Source of the DNA: Myroides sp.
GTDB lineage: Bacteria; Bacteroidota; Bacteroidia; Flavobacteriales; Flavobacteriaceae
NCBI GenBank assembly: GCA_018384465.1
Contig: JAHAYQ010000207.1
Coordinates: forward strand, 1 to 36,890
DNA length: 36,890 nt
Direction of reading: 5' to 3'
In this document: in pieces, positions 27,805 to 36,890 of the stretch
Layout: the number at the start of each line of letters is the position of its first letter
Position numbering within the stretch: position 1 is the stretch's first letter
Translations under genes and position numbers: made by a program
The notes under the pieces: generated by a model
What the model was told of the DNA's origin: nothing
Seen by the model: the letters and a program-made list of their open reading frames with translations, nothing else
The model's database searches: none

Positions 27805-30800
27805 AAAGCAACATCTCCAACAAAACATTGATGCCCTACGAATTGCTTTTAAGATTGAAAAGGAGAACCGACAAGCCACCGTAGGTGAAAGACTGCTCAT
27901 GATGCAATACAGCGGATTTGGCGGTCTTAAATTCGTATTGAATCCTGCTCAAAACCCAATAGACATCAATCATTGGAGAAAAACGGAACACGACCTTTTT
28001 CCACTTACGCAGGAACTCCATCAACTTCTAAAGGAAAATTCCGAAGACGAAAAGCAATACCGCAGGTATGTGGACAGTATGCGGAGTTCTGTGCTTACCG
28101 CATTTTATACACCTCCACAAGTGATTGATGTTATTTCCTCAGCTTTACGAGAAAACGGTTTGGAGATCGATAAATTTCTTGAACCTTCTGCTGGTGTTGG
28201 CTCTTTTATAGAATCCTTTTCAGAAAATAAACAGAGGGTTGTTACCGCTTATGAAAAAGATCTACTAACTGGAAAAGTTTTAAAACAGCTTTATCCAGAA
28301 AGTGCCATCCGCATTAGTGGTTTTGAAGAAATACCCGAAAAGGAACAAAATAGTTATGACGTCGTAGCTAGTAATATTCCATTTGGGGATACTGCCATAT
28401 TCGATCTTTCTTATTCACGAAGTAAAAACTCCGTAAAAGAACAAGCCGCCCGAAGCATCCATAATTATTTCTTTTTGAAAGGAACCGATATGCTCCGTGA
28501 AGGTGGTTTATTGGTTTTTATAACATCCCAAGGTGTTTTGAATAGTCAGAAAAACGAGCCTATTCGTAGAAGTTTGATGCAAGACAGTAACTTGATCTCA
28601 GCCATCCGATTGCCTAATAATCTCTTTACGGATTATGCAGGAACGGAAGTCGGTAGCGATCTGATTATTCTACAAAAGAATACTGGAAAGCAAAGTCTGA
28701 GCGAATTTGAAGAACTGTTTTGTCAAAGCCAAATAACGCAATACAATACACCTAGCAATGCTTTGTTTAAAGACAACGCAAGAATTGTACATACCGATGT
28801 GAAATTGGATACTGATCCGTACGGAAAACCTGCATTAATCTACACACATAACGAGGCTTTGGTAGGAATTGCCAAAGATTTGAAACAAATACTTTCAGAA
28901 GATTTTAGAAAACATTTGAATGTGGATTTATATAAAGGAATTAATGAATCAGATATCCATATTCCAATTAATCCAACGAGTACTCCAACAGTAGAGCCTT
29001 TAATCATTCAACAAAAAAGACAAGTCGAATCAAACCTTGTAACTCATCGGGAAAGTAAGCAACAATCAGAACAATTAAGCATTTTTGATTTGTTTGAAAA
29101 TGCGAATGAACCTGTTATGGTGGCTGTGCAACAGAAAAGAACTGCTCTAACCAAAAGAGCATCAAAACAGAAAAATAATCGTTCGTTAAATACGCAAACT
29201 AACCTTTTCAGCGGTGGGATGCAACAGGCATATACACCTCCAAAAAATAATGCACCTTCAAATGGTAGTGTGCAAATAAATAGCAAAGAAGTGAAAATAA
29301 TAGGTGATTTGTTTTCAGAAGTCAATGGAAACAGTCAAGTGGAAACCCAAGCTATTTCGAACAGCACAATCAACATTATTCCCGATCCAGCTCCATTCAA
29401 TAGTGAACTACAAACATTCCATCGAAATGATTGCCTTGTGGTAGATAATGGTTGGGTTGGCCATTTGCAAGATGTAGATACATCAAATGATTCCGCCATT
29501 TTTCATCCATTGCAATTGTCTTCTTTACAGAAAGCAAGAATCGAAGCCTATATTGAAGTTAGAGATGTTTATCAACAACTTTACACGAAAGAATCCGAGC
29601 TTCAGACGGAACACAAAGAAGAGCGGAAAAACCTTAACGATTTATATGATGCCTTTGTCAAGAAGTACGGAAATCTCAACAGTGTCGATAATATCAAACT
29701 CATTAAAACAGATAGTGCTGGTAAAGAAATACCCTATTTAGAACGTGTGGTTGGCGGTGTTGTACACAAAGCGGATATATTTCATCAACCTGTAAGTTTT
29801 TCTATCACAACATTGACTACCGATAATCCCGATGAAGCCTTAGCTGCATCGTTGAATAAATATGGTAGTGTGGATTTGGATTATATGTCCGAAATCAGCA
29901 ATATATCTACCGACACGTTGCAAGAAGTTTTACGTGGACGTATTTTTTACAATCCGCTCCAAAAGGAATATGAAATAGTTGAGCGTTGGATCTCAGGTAA
30001 TGTGGTTGAGAAAGCTCAAAAAGTAAAAACCTATTTGGAAAACAATCCGCAAGATACTCAGGCTAAAGAAAGTTTAGCGGCTTTGGAAGAAGCCCGTCCA
30101 AGACCTATTGAATTTGAAGAGCTAGATTTCAACCTTGGTGAACGCTGGATTCCCACAGGGATTTATGCACGTTTTGCTTCACATATTTTCGATACCAACG
30201 TACGGATTCATTACGCAGAAAGCAGTGACGATTTCAATATAAAATGTGATCAGAAAAATGTCCATATATGGGATAAATATGCTGTGAAATCTGAAAGTCG
30301 AACCTTTGATGGTATTGCTTTGCTTAAACACGCGCTGGTCAATACCACGCCTGATATCACCAAGAAAATATTCATTGATGACAAGGAAGTTAAGGTACGA
30401 GATATGGAAGCCATACAAATGGCAAATACCAAAATTGATGAAATTAGAACTGCTTTTTCCGATTGGCTACACGCTCAAAACGATGAGTTTAAAAACCGGC
30501 TGACTCAACAATACAATGATACGTTTAACTGTTTTGTACGTCCGAAATATGACGGAAGTCATCAAGAATTCCCCGGATTAGACCGTAAAGCATTAGGTAT
30601 TGAGGACTTGTATTCCAGTCAAAAGGATGCCGTTTGGATGATAAAACTCAATGGAGGTGCCATCTGTGACCACGAAGTAGGTGCTGGAAAAACATTGATT
30701 ATGTGTACCGCAGCGCAAGAAATGAAACGTTTGGGAATGGCACACAAGCCTATGATCATGGGATTAAAAGCCAATGTTCATGAAATTGCAGAAACCTATC

Positions 30801-33187
30801 GAAAAGCTTATCCACACGCTAAAATACTATATCCAGGGAAAGAAGATTTTACACCACAAAAACGCCAACGAATTTTTGGAGATATAAAAAATAATGATTG
30901 GGATTGTGTCATATTAACCCACGACCAATTTGGAATGATCCCCCAATCTACCGAAATGCAAAAGGAAATTCTGCAAGCAGAACTGAACAGCGTGGAAGAT
31001 AACCTTTCCGCTCTGGAAGCACAAGGCAAAGAAATTTCGAGAGGAATGCTCAAAGGAGTAATTATCAGAAAGCAAAATCTGGAAGTGAAACTCAAAACAT
31101 TGGAACACGATATTGAAAACCGAAAGGACGATGTAGTCGATTTTAAAATGATGGGAATTGATCATTTGCTGGTAGATGAAAGCCATCGTTTTAAAAATCT
31201 GATGTTCAATACCCGCCACGATCGAGTTGCCGGATTGGGCAATATGCAGGGAAGCCAAAAGGCAATGAACCTGCTTTTTGCCATCCGTACCATACAAGAA
31301 CGTACCGGAAAGGATCTAGGTGCAACCTTCCTTTCGGGTACCACCATCAGTAACTCGTTAACGGAATTGTATCTTTTGTTCAAATACTTGCGTCCACAAG
31401 CTTTGGAAAAACAGGGCATCAATTGTTTTGATGCTTGGTCGGCTATTTATGCTCGAAAAACAACCGATTATGAATTTTCGGTCGCTAACAATATTGTACA
31501 AAAAGAGCGTTTCCGCTACTTTATAAAAGTACCGGAATTGGCACAATTCTATTCAGAAATCACAGATTACCGAACGGCAAAGGATATTGGTATTGACCGT
31601 CCTGAAAAAAAAGAAATATTATACAATATCCCACCAACTCCACAGCAGGAAGTCTTCATTAAAAACTTGATGGAGTTTGCTAAATCGGGTAATGCTACTT
31701 TACTTGGAAGAGCACCGCTTTCTCCAAACGAAGAGAAAGCAAAGATGCTGATTGCAACGGATTATGCCCGTAAGATGTCATTGGATATGCGAATGATTAG
31801 TACTAAATATGACGATCATCCCGATAGCAAAGCTTCTCATTGTGCCGCAAAACTTGTGGAATATTACACTCGTTTTAATGCACAAAAAGGAACACAATTC
31901 GTTTTCTCGGATTTGGGGACTTACAAACCCAACGAATGGAATGTGTATTCAGAAATCAAAAGAAAACTCGTAGAAGATCATGGTATTCCAGCACAGGAAA
32001 TTCGATTTATACAGGAAGCGAAGACTTATAAAATGCGAAAAGAGTTCATCAATGCTATGAATGATGGGAAAATACGAGTATTGTTTGGCTCTACCGATAT
32101 GTTGGGTACAGGCGTCAATGCGCAGAAAAGAGCCGTTGCCGTTCATCATCTGGATACACCTTGGCGACCAAGTGATCTTGCCCAACGAGATGGACGAGCA
32201 GTTCGCAAAGGCAATGAAATTGCAAAGCATTTTGCAGGCAATAATGTCGATGTAATCATCTATGCCGTAGAAAAATCATTGGATAGTTATAAGTTCAATT
32301 TACTCTACAATAAACAACTTTTTATAGATCAACTAAAATCCAATCACCTCGGTAAACGTACCATTGACGAAGGTAGTATGGATGAAAAATCGGGAATGAA
32401 TTTCTCGGAATATGTAGCAATTCTCTCGGGCAATACCGACCTGTTGGATAAAGCGAAATTAGAAAAACAGATAGCAGGGTTGGAAAGTGAAAAACAGGCT
32501 TTCAATCGTTCGAAGTTTAGTTCGAAACATAAATTGGAAGATAGTTCCGCTATGCTTAATGGTGCGCAATCCCGTTTGGAACGCATGAGTCTTGATTGGC
32601 AAAATTTACAGCAACGTGTACAAAAACGTTCAGACGGTACAATTGCAAATCCAATACAATTGAACGGTTTATCGCCCAATGCGGATGTAAAACAAATTGG
32701 AGCTAAGCTCAACCAACTTGCGGATAAATCTCGAACTGGAGGCGACTATCAGGAAATCGGCAGTCTATACGGTTTTCAATTATTGGTTAAAACCGAAATG
32801 TCGGAAAAAGAGGGTGTAGACATCCGATTGAATCGTTTTTTGATCCAAGGTGAAGGAAACATCAAGTACACGTACAATAATGGTGTCATTGCTAAAGACC
32901 CTCAAACCGCTACTATGAATTTCTTAAATGCTTTGGATAAATTGCCCAGCTATATTGAGCAAGAACAAAAGAAAATTGTTGAACTGAAAAAGGATCTACC
33001 CGTTCTTCAAGAAATAGTTAATGGAACTTGGTCTAAAGAAGGTCGTTTGAGCGAGCTCAAAACTGAATTAGCAGCGATTGATCGAAAAATACTATTGTCT
33101 ATTGCTCCTGAATCTAAAGAAGAACGGGTTGAAACTGTTAAAGCCGATATTCCAGAAAAAAACACTGTTCGAATAAAGGCAATGTGA
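27782..33187 (+). CDS. Giant N6-DNA methylase / SNF2-type helicase protein
   Basis: '[23 protein letters not shown]', '[15 protein letters not shown]' (SAM motif I), 'ASNIPFGD' (NPPF-like), '[17 protein letters not shown]' (Walker A), '[11 protein letters not shown]' (Walker B), '[21 protein letters not shown]'. Track start is TTG; the more likely start is ATG at 27791. Confidence 0.9.
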   Translation: MRSMGFSKKQHLQQNIDALRIAFKIEKENRQATVGERLLMMQYSGFGGLKFVLNPAQNPIDINHWRKTEHDLFPLTQELHQLLKENSEDEKQYRRYVDSMRSSVLTAFYTPPQVIDVISSALRENGLEIDKFLEPSAGVGSFIESFSENKQRVVTAYEKDLLTGKVLKQLYPESAIRISGFEEIPEKEQNSYDVVASNIPFGDTAIFDLSYSRSKNSVKEQAARSIHNYFFLKGTDMLREGGLLVFITSQGVLNSQKNEPIRRSLMQDSNLISAIRLPNNLFTDYAGTEVGSDLIILQKNTGKQSLSEFEELFCQSQITQYNTPSNALFKDNARIVHTDVKLDTDPYGKPALIYTHNEALVGIAKDLKQILSEDFRKHLNVDLYKGINESDIHIPINPTSTPTVEPLIIQQKRQVESNLVTHRESKQQSEQLSIFDLFENANEPVMVAVQQKRTALTKRASKQKNNRSLNTQTNLFSGGMQQAYTPPKNNAPSNGSVQINSKEVKIIGDLFSEVNGNSQVETQAISNSTINIIPDPAPFNSELQTFHRNDCLVVDNGWVGHLQDVDTSNDSAIFHPLQLSSLQKARIEAYIEVRDVYQQLYTKESELQTEHKEERKNLNDLYDAFVKKYGNLNSVDNIKLIKTDSAGKEIPYLERVVGGVVHKADIFHQPVSFSITTLTTDNPDEALAASLNKYGSVDLDYMSEISNISTDTLQEVLRGRIFYNPLQKEYEIVERWISGNVVEKAQKVKTYLENNPQDTQAKESLAALEEARPRPIEFEELDFNLGERWIPTGIYARFASHIFDTNVRIHYAESSDDFNIKCDQKNVHIWDKYAVKSESRTFDGIALLKHALVNTTPDITKKIFIDDKEVKVRDMEAIQMANTKIDEIRTAFSDWLHAQNDEFKNRLTQQYNDTFNCFVRPKYDGSHQEFPGLDRKALGIEDLYSSQKDAVWMIKLNGGAICDHEVGAGKTLIMCTAAQEMKRLGMAHKPMIMGLKANVHEIAETYRKAYPHAKILYPGKEDFTPQKRQRIFGDIKNNDWDCVILTHDQFGMIPQSTEMQKEILQAELNSVEDNLSALEAQGKEISRGMLKGVIIRKQNLEVKLKTLEHDIENRKDDVVDFKMMGIDHLLVDESHRFKNLMFNTRHDRVAGLGNMQGSQKAMNLLFAIRTIQERTGKDLGATFLSGTTISNSLTELYLLFKYLRPQALEKQGINCFDAWSAIYARKTTDYEFSVANNIVQKERFRYFIKVPELAQFYSEITDYRTAKDIGIDRPEKKEILYNIPPTPQQEVFIKNLMEFAKSGNATLLGRAPLSPNEEKAKMLIATDYARKMSLDMRMISTKYDDHPDSKASHCAAKLVEYYTRFNAQKGTQFVFSDLGTYKPNEWNVYSEIKRKLVEDHGIPAQEIRFIQEAKTYKMRKEFINAMNDGKIRVLFGSTDMLGTGVNAQKRAVAVHHLDTPWRPSDLAQRDGRAVRKGNEIAKHFAGNNVDVIIYAVEKSLDSYKFNLLYNKQLFIDQLKSNHLGKRTIDEGSMDEKSGMNFSEYVAILSGNTDLLDKAKLEKQIAGLESEKQAFNRSKFSSKHKLEDSSAMLNGAQSRLERMSLDWQNLQQRVQKRSDGTIANPIQLNGLSPNADVKQIGAKLNQLADKSRTGGDYQEIGSLYGFQLLVKTEMSEKEGVDIRLNRFLIQGEGNIKYTYNNGVIAKDPQTATMNFLNALDKLPSYIEQEQKKIVELKKDLPVLQEIVNGTWSKEGRLSELKTELAAIDRKILLSIAPESKEERVETVKADIPEKNTVRIKAM

Positions 33188-33188
33188 C

Positions 33189-34022
33189 TTACTTTTCATC
33201 CTGTTCGTCCATCTTCTTAATAAGCCCTTCTCGTAGAGAATCAAGAAATTTTGTACGGTTTACTTTACGATTTTTCAGTTCTAAATAAGTGTGGTAAAAA
33301 TCACCCAGATCAACATTAAAAGCACGTTCAAATGTTTTGGTAATAATTTTAATATCTGTATTTCCATTGTTAAATACACCTTGCGAATGCAATGCGTAAA
33401 TCAATTCTATCATTGCTGCTTTGCTACCTGTCCAATTTAATCTTGGCAGGTCTGTCAAGAAGTCGAGCTGGTCTATCTTGTTTTTATAGAGTTGGTCTTC
33501 GATATAAACCTGTATCAAATCATTTGCCATTATCTTGGCTACTTTGTAATCGTGAGATGTTGAGAAAGTATAATCAGTTTCAAAATAATAGGTGTCTAAC
33601 CAAAGCTTTACATCGTGCTTACCACGTACAAAAAACTTCTCGTCAACATAAGAATTATTGCTACGGTAATACTTATAAAATTCTAGGTTACGATCAAAAA
33701 ATCTTTTGAGCTTCTTGAGTTCTTTGTTAAGATATTTCCTTACGGGCTTTGCTCCATACGGTTTCCTCGTTTCAATTTTGTAAATGGTATTATAGTAAAT
33801 AAGTTTTGAGACAATAACTGGCTTCTGATGTTTAAAAAAATGAATTTCTTCATCGACACTCTCAAATCCGTTTTTTTGAACGTGTTCCTTTACTCCAGAA
33901 AGACAGTTCACAATGAAATGTATAATAGCCTCTGATCTTTGTAGAGGGCAATCGACTTCAATCTCTAATTCATTGATAGCTGTTTCAAGTTTATTTAGTG
34001 TTTCGTTGTAAAATTTTTTCAT
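33189..34022 (-). CDS. Second RteC family protein, divergent from the first
   Basis: 'EEIHFFKHQKPVIVSKLIYYNTIYKIETRKP' and 'FYKYYRSNNSYVDEKFFVRGK' align with the same blocks of the 17772..18617 protein. Confidence 0.85.
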   Translation of the reverse strand: MKKFYNETLNKLETAINELEIEVDCPLQRSEAIIHFIVNCLSGVKEHVQKNGFESVDEEIHFFKHQKPVIVSKLIYYNTIYKIETRKPYGAKPVRKYLNKELKKLKRFFDRNLEFYKYYRSNNSYVDEKFFVRGKHDVKLWLDTYYFETDYTFSTSHDYKVAKIMANDLIQVYIEDQLYKNKIDQLDFLTDLPRLNWTGSKAAMIELIYALHSQGVFNNGNTDIKIITKTFERAFNVDLGDFYHTYLELKNRKVNRTKFLDSLREGLIKKMDEQDEK

Positions 34023-34162
34023 TTGGTTACTTTGATGTCTATATTTGGGTTAGAGAAAAAACTAAACTTTATAATTTTTAGGCGATATCATATCTAATGA
34101 TTTTTTTAGGAGTTATCATTAGTGCCTTTTTTCAATAGGTCTGCTTTTTACTTAATAGGGTT

Positions 34163-34214
34163 AAAAGAGTATTCAGAAATTGTTCTAATAAACATTCCTG
34201 AACACTCTTTTTTT
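34163..34214 (+). terminator. Possible terminator hairpin between cation transporter and rteC2
   Basis: AAAAGAGTATTCAG…CTGAACACTCTTTTTTT imperfect stem with T-tract on the plus strand; flanking genes are both minus, so the role is uncertain. Confidence 0.4.
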
Positions 34215-34263
34215 ATTCCTCTTACTACCCTTCCAAGAGAAAGGCAACTATAGATATAGGGAT

Positions 34264-35058
34264 TTACTTTGCCAACTTCAATATTCTGTAAGCCCCTCTT
34301 GCTACAATTACAAATACAATAGCTCCAATAATCAAATCTGGATAACTTGAATTGAGCCAATTAACTAAAAGACCAGCAACAATAACTCCCGAATTGATAA
34401 TGACATCATTTGATGTGAATATCATCGAAGCCTGCATATGCGCTTCTTTACTTTTGTTCTTTTGTAAAAGATAAAGGCAAAATACGTTTGCAATCAATGC
34501 TAAAACTGAAACGACAATCATTGTCTTGAAATCGGGCATAGCTTCAATTCCCATAAAACGTCTGATCACTTCAACGAAACCTACAATAGCAAGTAAGACT
34601 TGGAAGTATCCTGCAAATCTGGCGATGTTGTTTTTTAGGGCGATTGTTCCCCCCACAGCTATTAAAGCCAATGCGTAAACGACACTGTCCGCAAGCATAT
34701 CCAAGCTATCGGCTATCAATCCCATTGAACCTGAAAAAATACCGAATAACATTTCCAATCCAAAGAACAGGAAGTTGATAATCAACACGATCCAAAGTAA
34801 TTTCCGTTGCTTGTTGCTTGTATCTGTTTCAACAACAAAATTGCTTTTTTCAGTTGAAACCAATGTCGTATTTAGGTTCAGTGTTCCCAAAGCCAAAAAA
34901 ATTGGCTCTGGGTTTCCATTGTGATAAACGTCCAATTTTCTATTGGCTATATCAAATTCCAATCCTTTTACCGTATCAAAGTCTTGCAGTTTCATACGGA
35001 TTAATTGCTCCTCGCTTGGGCAATCCATTTTAGTTATATTGAATATGGTTTTTTCCAT
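34264..35058 (-). CDS. Cation diffusion facilitator-type cation transporter with N-terminal HMA-like domain
   Basis: N-terminal 'MEKTIFNITKMDCPSEEQLIRMKL' followed by several TM helices including 'GIFSGSMGLIADSLDMLADSVVYALAL' (CDF signature). Confidence 0.85.
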   Translation of the reverse strand: MEKTIFNITKMDCPSEEQLIRMKLQDFDTVKGLEFDIANRKLDVYHNGNPEPIFLALGTLNLNTTLVSTEKSNFVVETDTSNKQRKLLWIVLIINFLFFGLEMLFGIFSGSMGLIADSLDMLADSVVYALALIAVGGTIALKNNIARFAGYFQVLLAIVGFVEVIRRFMGIEAMPDFKTMIVVSVLALIANVFCLYLLQKNKSKEAHMQASMIFTSNDVIINSGVIVAGLLVNWLNSSYPDLIIGAIVFVIVARGAYRILKLAK

Positions 35059-35063
35059 TTGTT

Positions 35064-36890
35064 TTAAAGCTTGAATTTTATTCCTCCGTTAATCACAAAT
35101 CCGTCCAAAGGTGCATAAATGTCTTTAAAAACCGGATTGGTTATTGTTCCTGTATAAATGCTACCAAAGCGTGTTTGTCGGGTGTCAAGGAAGTTTTCAA
35201 AGTTGATGTACAGAGAAAATCTTTCCCAAATCTTTTCAGCCATAAACCCGGTAATAAAGTAACCTTTGCCCGTAGTTCCATTATTCAGTTTTTGAGGACT
35301 GAAATAATAGGCTTCCAGACCAACTTTCCATTTGTCTTCTATTTCATACATCAGGATGGAATTAATGCGGTGCTTTGGCGTTAACGGGCTTTCTACAGTC
35401 ATTCCATTTTGGTTTAATCGAGCATCTGTATAAGTGTATCCCAAAAATAATTTCAGGTCATCGTAACCAATTTTAATATTGGTTTCTGTTCCTTTAGTAT
35501 GAATATAACCTGGAGAATTAACGAACTGATACAGATTTGCAGAGGGGTTTTCAAGTAACAAGGGATTATCCAGATAGGTGTAAAAGAACAATTGGTTTAT
35601 GCTAAATGACCAATCTTCCCCAATGTAGGTGCGGTAATTGATGTCTGCATTTGCTCCATAACTTTTTTCCAATTTATTGATTTTGTTGTCAATAGGCATT
35701 ACATTTTGATATTGTAGGCGTTCGCTTTCTTCTGTAAAAATGGTTGGTGTTTTATACCCAAATCCACCTCCAATACGTGAAGTCAATCCGTTTGCAATCT
35801 TAAACAATGCAGATACTCTTGGCAAAAATACAGCTCCGTAATCTATCACGTAATCCGTTCTTAAACCCGCTTCTAATTGAAGCCAATCAGTAGCCTTAAA
35901 AGAATTTTGAACGAAAGCTCCGAATGTGTTTTGGCTGTAATCCCTCAACGGAAATGCAGTAATCTGCTTTTCTTTAAAATTGTCTGTCCAAATATTGACC
36001 CCGGCTACCCATTCCGATTTTTCTGTACTGTTGGTATAATTTGCTTCTGTAAAAGTTGCGGTTTGTGTTCCCTCAAACTGATAGTTGGGAATTGTTGTAT
36101 TTCGGTTAAAATAACTCACGCTGTTTTTAATTTGAAAAGAACTTTTTTCATTAATCAAATGGTCGAAAACAAATTGAGTGGAATAGCGTTGTGTTTTATT
36201 TTTCTCGAAATACTGATGCGTGTTATCTCCTTTACCTTTGATGTAAAGCATATCACCTCCCAAACGGTTTTCGATAGTTGTATTGACACCGAAATTCATT
36301 TTTGTTTTATCATTGAAATAAACAAACAATTTAGGGTTCAGTACAAAACGTTCAAATTTTGGAATGGCAGAAAAACCAATTTTTGCAGGGTCGTAAGCTC
36401 CGTTTCTATTATGCGAAGCAAATATGGTTGTTCCGATTTTCTTAAACTTCTGTCCGTAAAAACCGTTGATGTCTAAACCTCCTCCTGATGTTCCGTTTAA
36501 ATGAAAACGCAAATCCCTTTCTTCCGTTGGTGTCTTGGAAATCAGGTTTACCAAACCTGCTATTGCTCCACCACCATACAGCGTAGATGTAGAACCTTTA
36601 ATAACTTCAACCTGCTTTAAGTCAAGCGGTGGAATTTGCAACAAACCTAATCCGCTTGAAGCACCTGAATAAATGGGGAAACCGTCTTTCAGGATTTGTG
36701 TATATCTTCCATCAAGTCCCTGAATACGAATACTTGCATTGGCACTGGTAGGCGAAGTGGTTTGTACGTGAATACCTGTGCTTTCCGCTAAAAGCATACG
36801 AATATCTCCCGGTTTCATATTACCTTTTTCACCCAATTCCTCACTTCCAATAAATTCGATACGGGTAGGAATATTCTGTATGCTTCTTGT
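35064..36890 (-). CDS. TonB-dependent receptor (5' end beyond window)
   Basis: Plug domain 'STGIHVQTTSPTSANASIRIQGLDGRYTQILKDGFPIYSGASSGLGLLQIPPLDLKQVEVIKGSTSTLYGGGAIAGLVNLISKTP' and beta-barrel with C-terminal aromatic/hydrophobic end; frame stays open past 36836 to the window edge. Confidence 0.9.
   Translation of the reverse strand, partial: TRSIQNIPTRIEFIGSEELGEKGNMKPGDIRMLLAESTGIHVQTTSPTSANASIRIQGLDGRYTQILKDGFPIYSGASSGLGLLQIPPLDLKQVEVIKGSTSTLYGGGAIAGLVNLISKTPTEERDLRFHLNGTSGGGLDINGFYGQKFKKIGTTIFASHNRNGAYDPAKIGFSAIPKFERFVLNPKLFVYFNDKTKMNFGVNTTIENRLGGDMLYIKGKGDNTHQYFEKNKTQRYSTQFVFDHLINEKSSFQIKNSVSYFNRNTTIPNYQFEGTQTATFTEANYTNSTEKSEWVAGVNIWTDNFKEKQITAFPLRDYSQNTFGAFVQNSFKATDWLQLEAGLRTDYVIDYGAVFLPRVSALFKIANGLTSRIGGGFGYKTPTIFTEESERLQYQNVMPIDNKINKLEKSYGANADINYRTYIGEDWSFSINQLFFYTYLDNPLLLENPSANLYQFVNSPGYIHTKGTETNIKIGYDDLKLFLGYTYTDARLNQNGMTVESPLTPKHRINSILMYEIEDKWKVGLEAYYFSPQKLNNGTTGKGYFITGFMAEKIWERFSLYINFENFLDTRQTRFGSIYTGTITNPVFKDIYAPLDGFVINGGIKFKL

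Noticed and set aside
35877-36476. 199-aa plus-strand ORF opposite the TonB-dependent receptor
   Set aside because: Fully antisense to a clear TonB receptor CDS with no recognisable domain.
1-36890. CRISPR array or retron/diversity-generating element
   Set aside because: No regularly spaced direct repeats, no reverse transcriptase motif and no Cas proteins seen in any ORF.
1-36890. Integrase, relaxase or transposase gene inside the window
   Set aside because: None of the ORFs shows tyrosine/serine recombinase, DDE or relaxase motifs; the mobility genes must lie outside the window.

Overview
The window looks like part of a Bacteroidetes (Sphingobacteria/Flavobacteria-type) integrative conjugative element (ICE) next to a tRNA locus. 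From left to right: (1) a GC-rich 3' fragment of a recQ-type helicase gene breaks abruptly near nt 222 into AT-rich sequence; (2) a tRNA-Arg(TCT) gene lies on the minus strand, and a tRNA-Pro-like 3' remnant lies about 30 nt further right, which may mark the ICE end; (3) a minus-strand operon (17554..1295) encodes an XRE regulator, a DrmD-like SNF2 helicase, a 1593-aa N6-adenine methyltransferase, a 2088-aa DEAD/DUF1998 (DrmA/DrmB- or DruE-like) helicase with a possible C-terminal nuclease-like domain, and a UvrD-like helicase with a RelE/ParE-like N-terminus; (4) the ICE core carries RteC, an HTH/excisionase-like protein, a DUF3945 protein, a type IA topoisomerase and an ORF6N-PLD protein; (5) a compact four-gene minus-strand cassette (27132..23762) resembles an ABC-three-component (ABC-3C) conflict system, whose first gene looks like a Bell-type membrane effector. 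Its C-terminal Asn/Gly-rich motif recurs at the N-terminus of the next protein, consistent with amyloid-like signalling; (6) a DUF1896 protein and a giant N6-methylase/SNF2 helicase follow; (7) a second divergent RteC; (8) a cation diffusion facilitator and a TonB-dependent receptor truncated by the window end. No integrase, relaxase or tra genes are visible, so the element is incomplete here. All family calls come from reading motifs; no searches were run.
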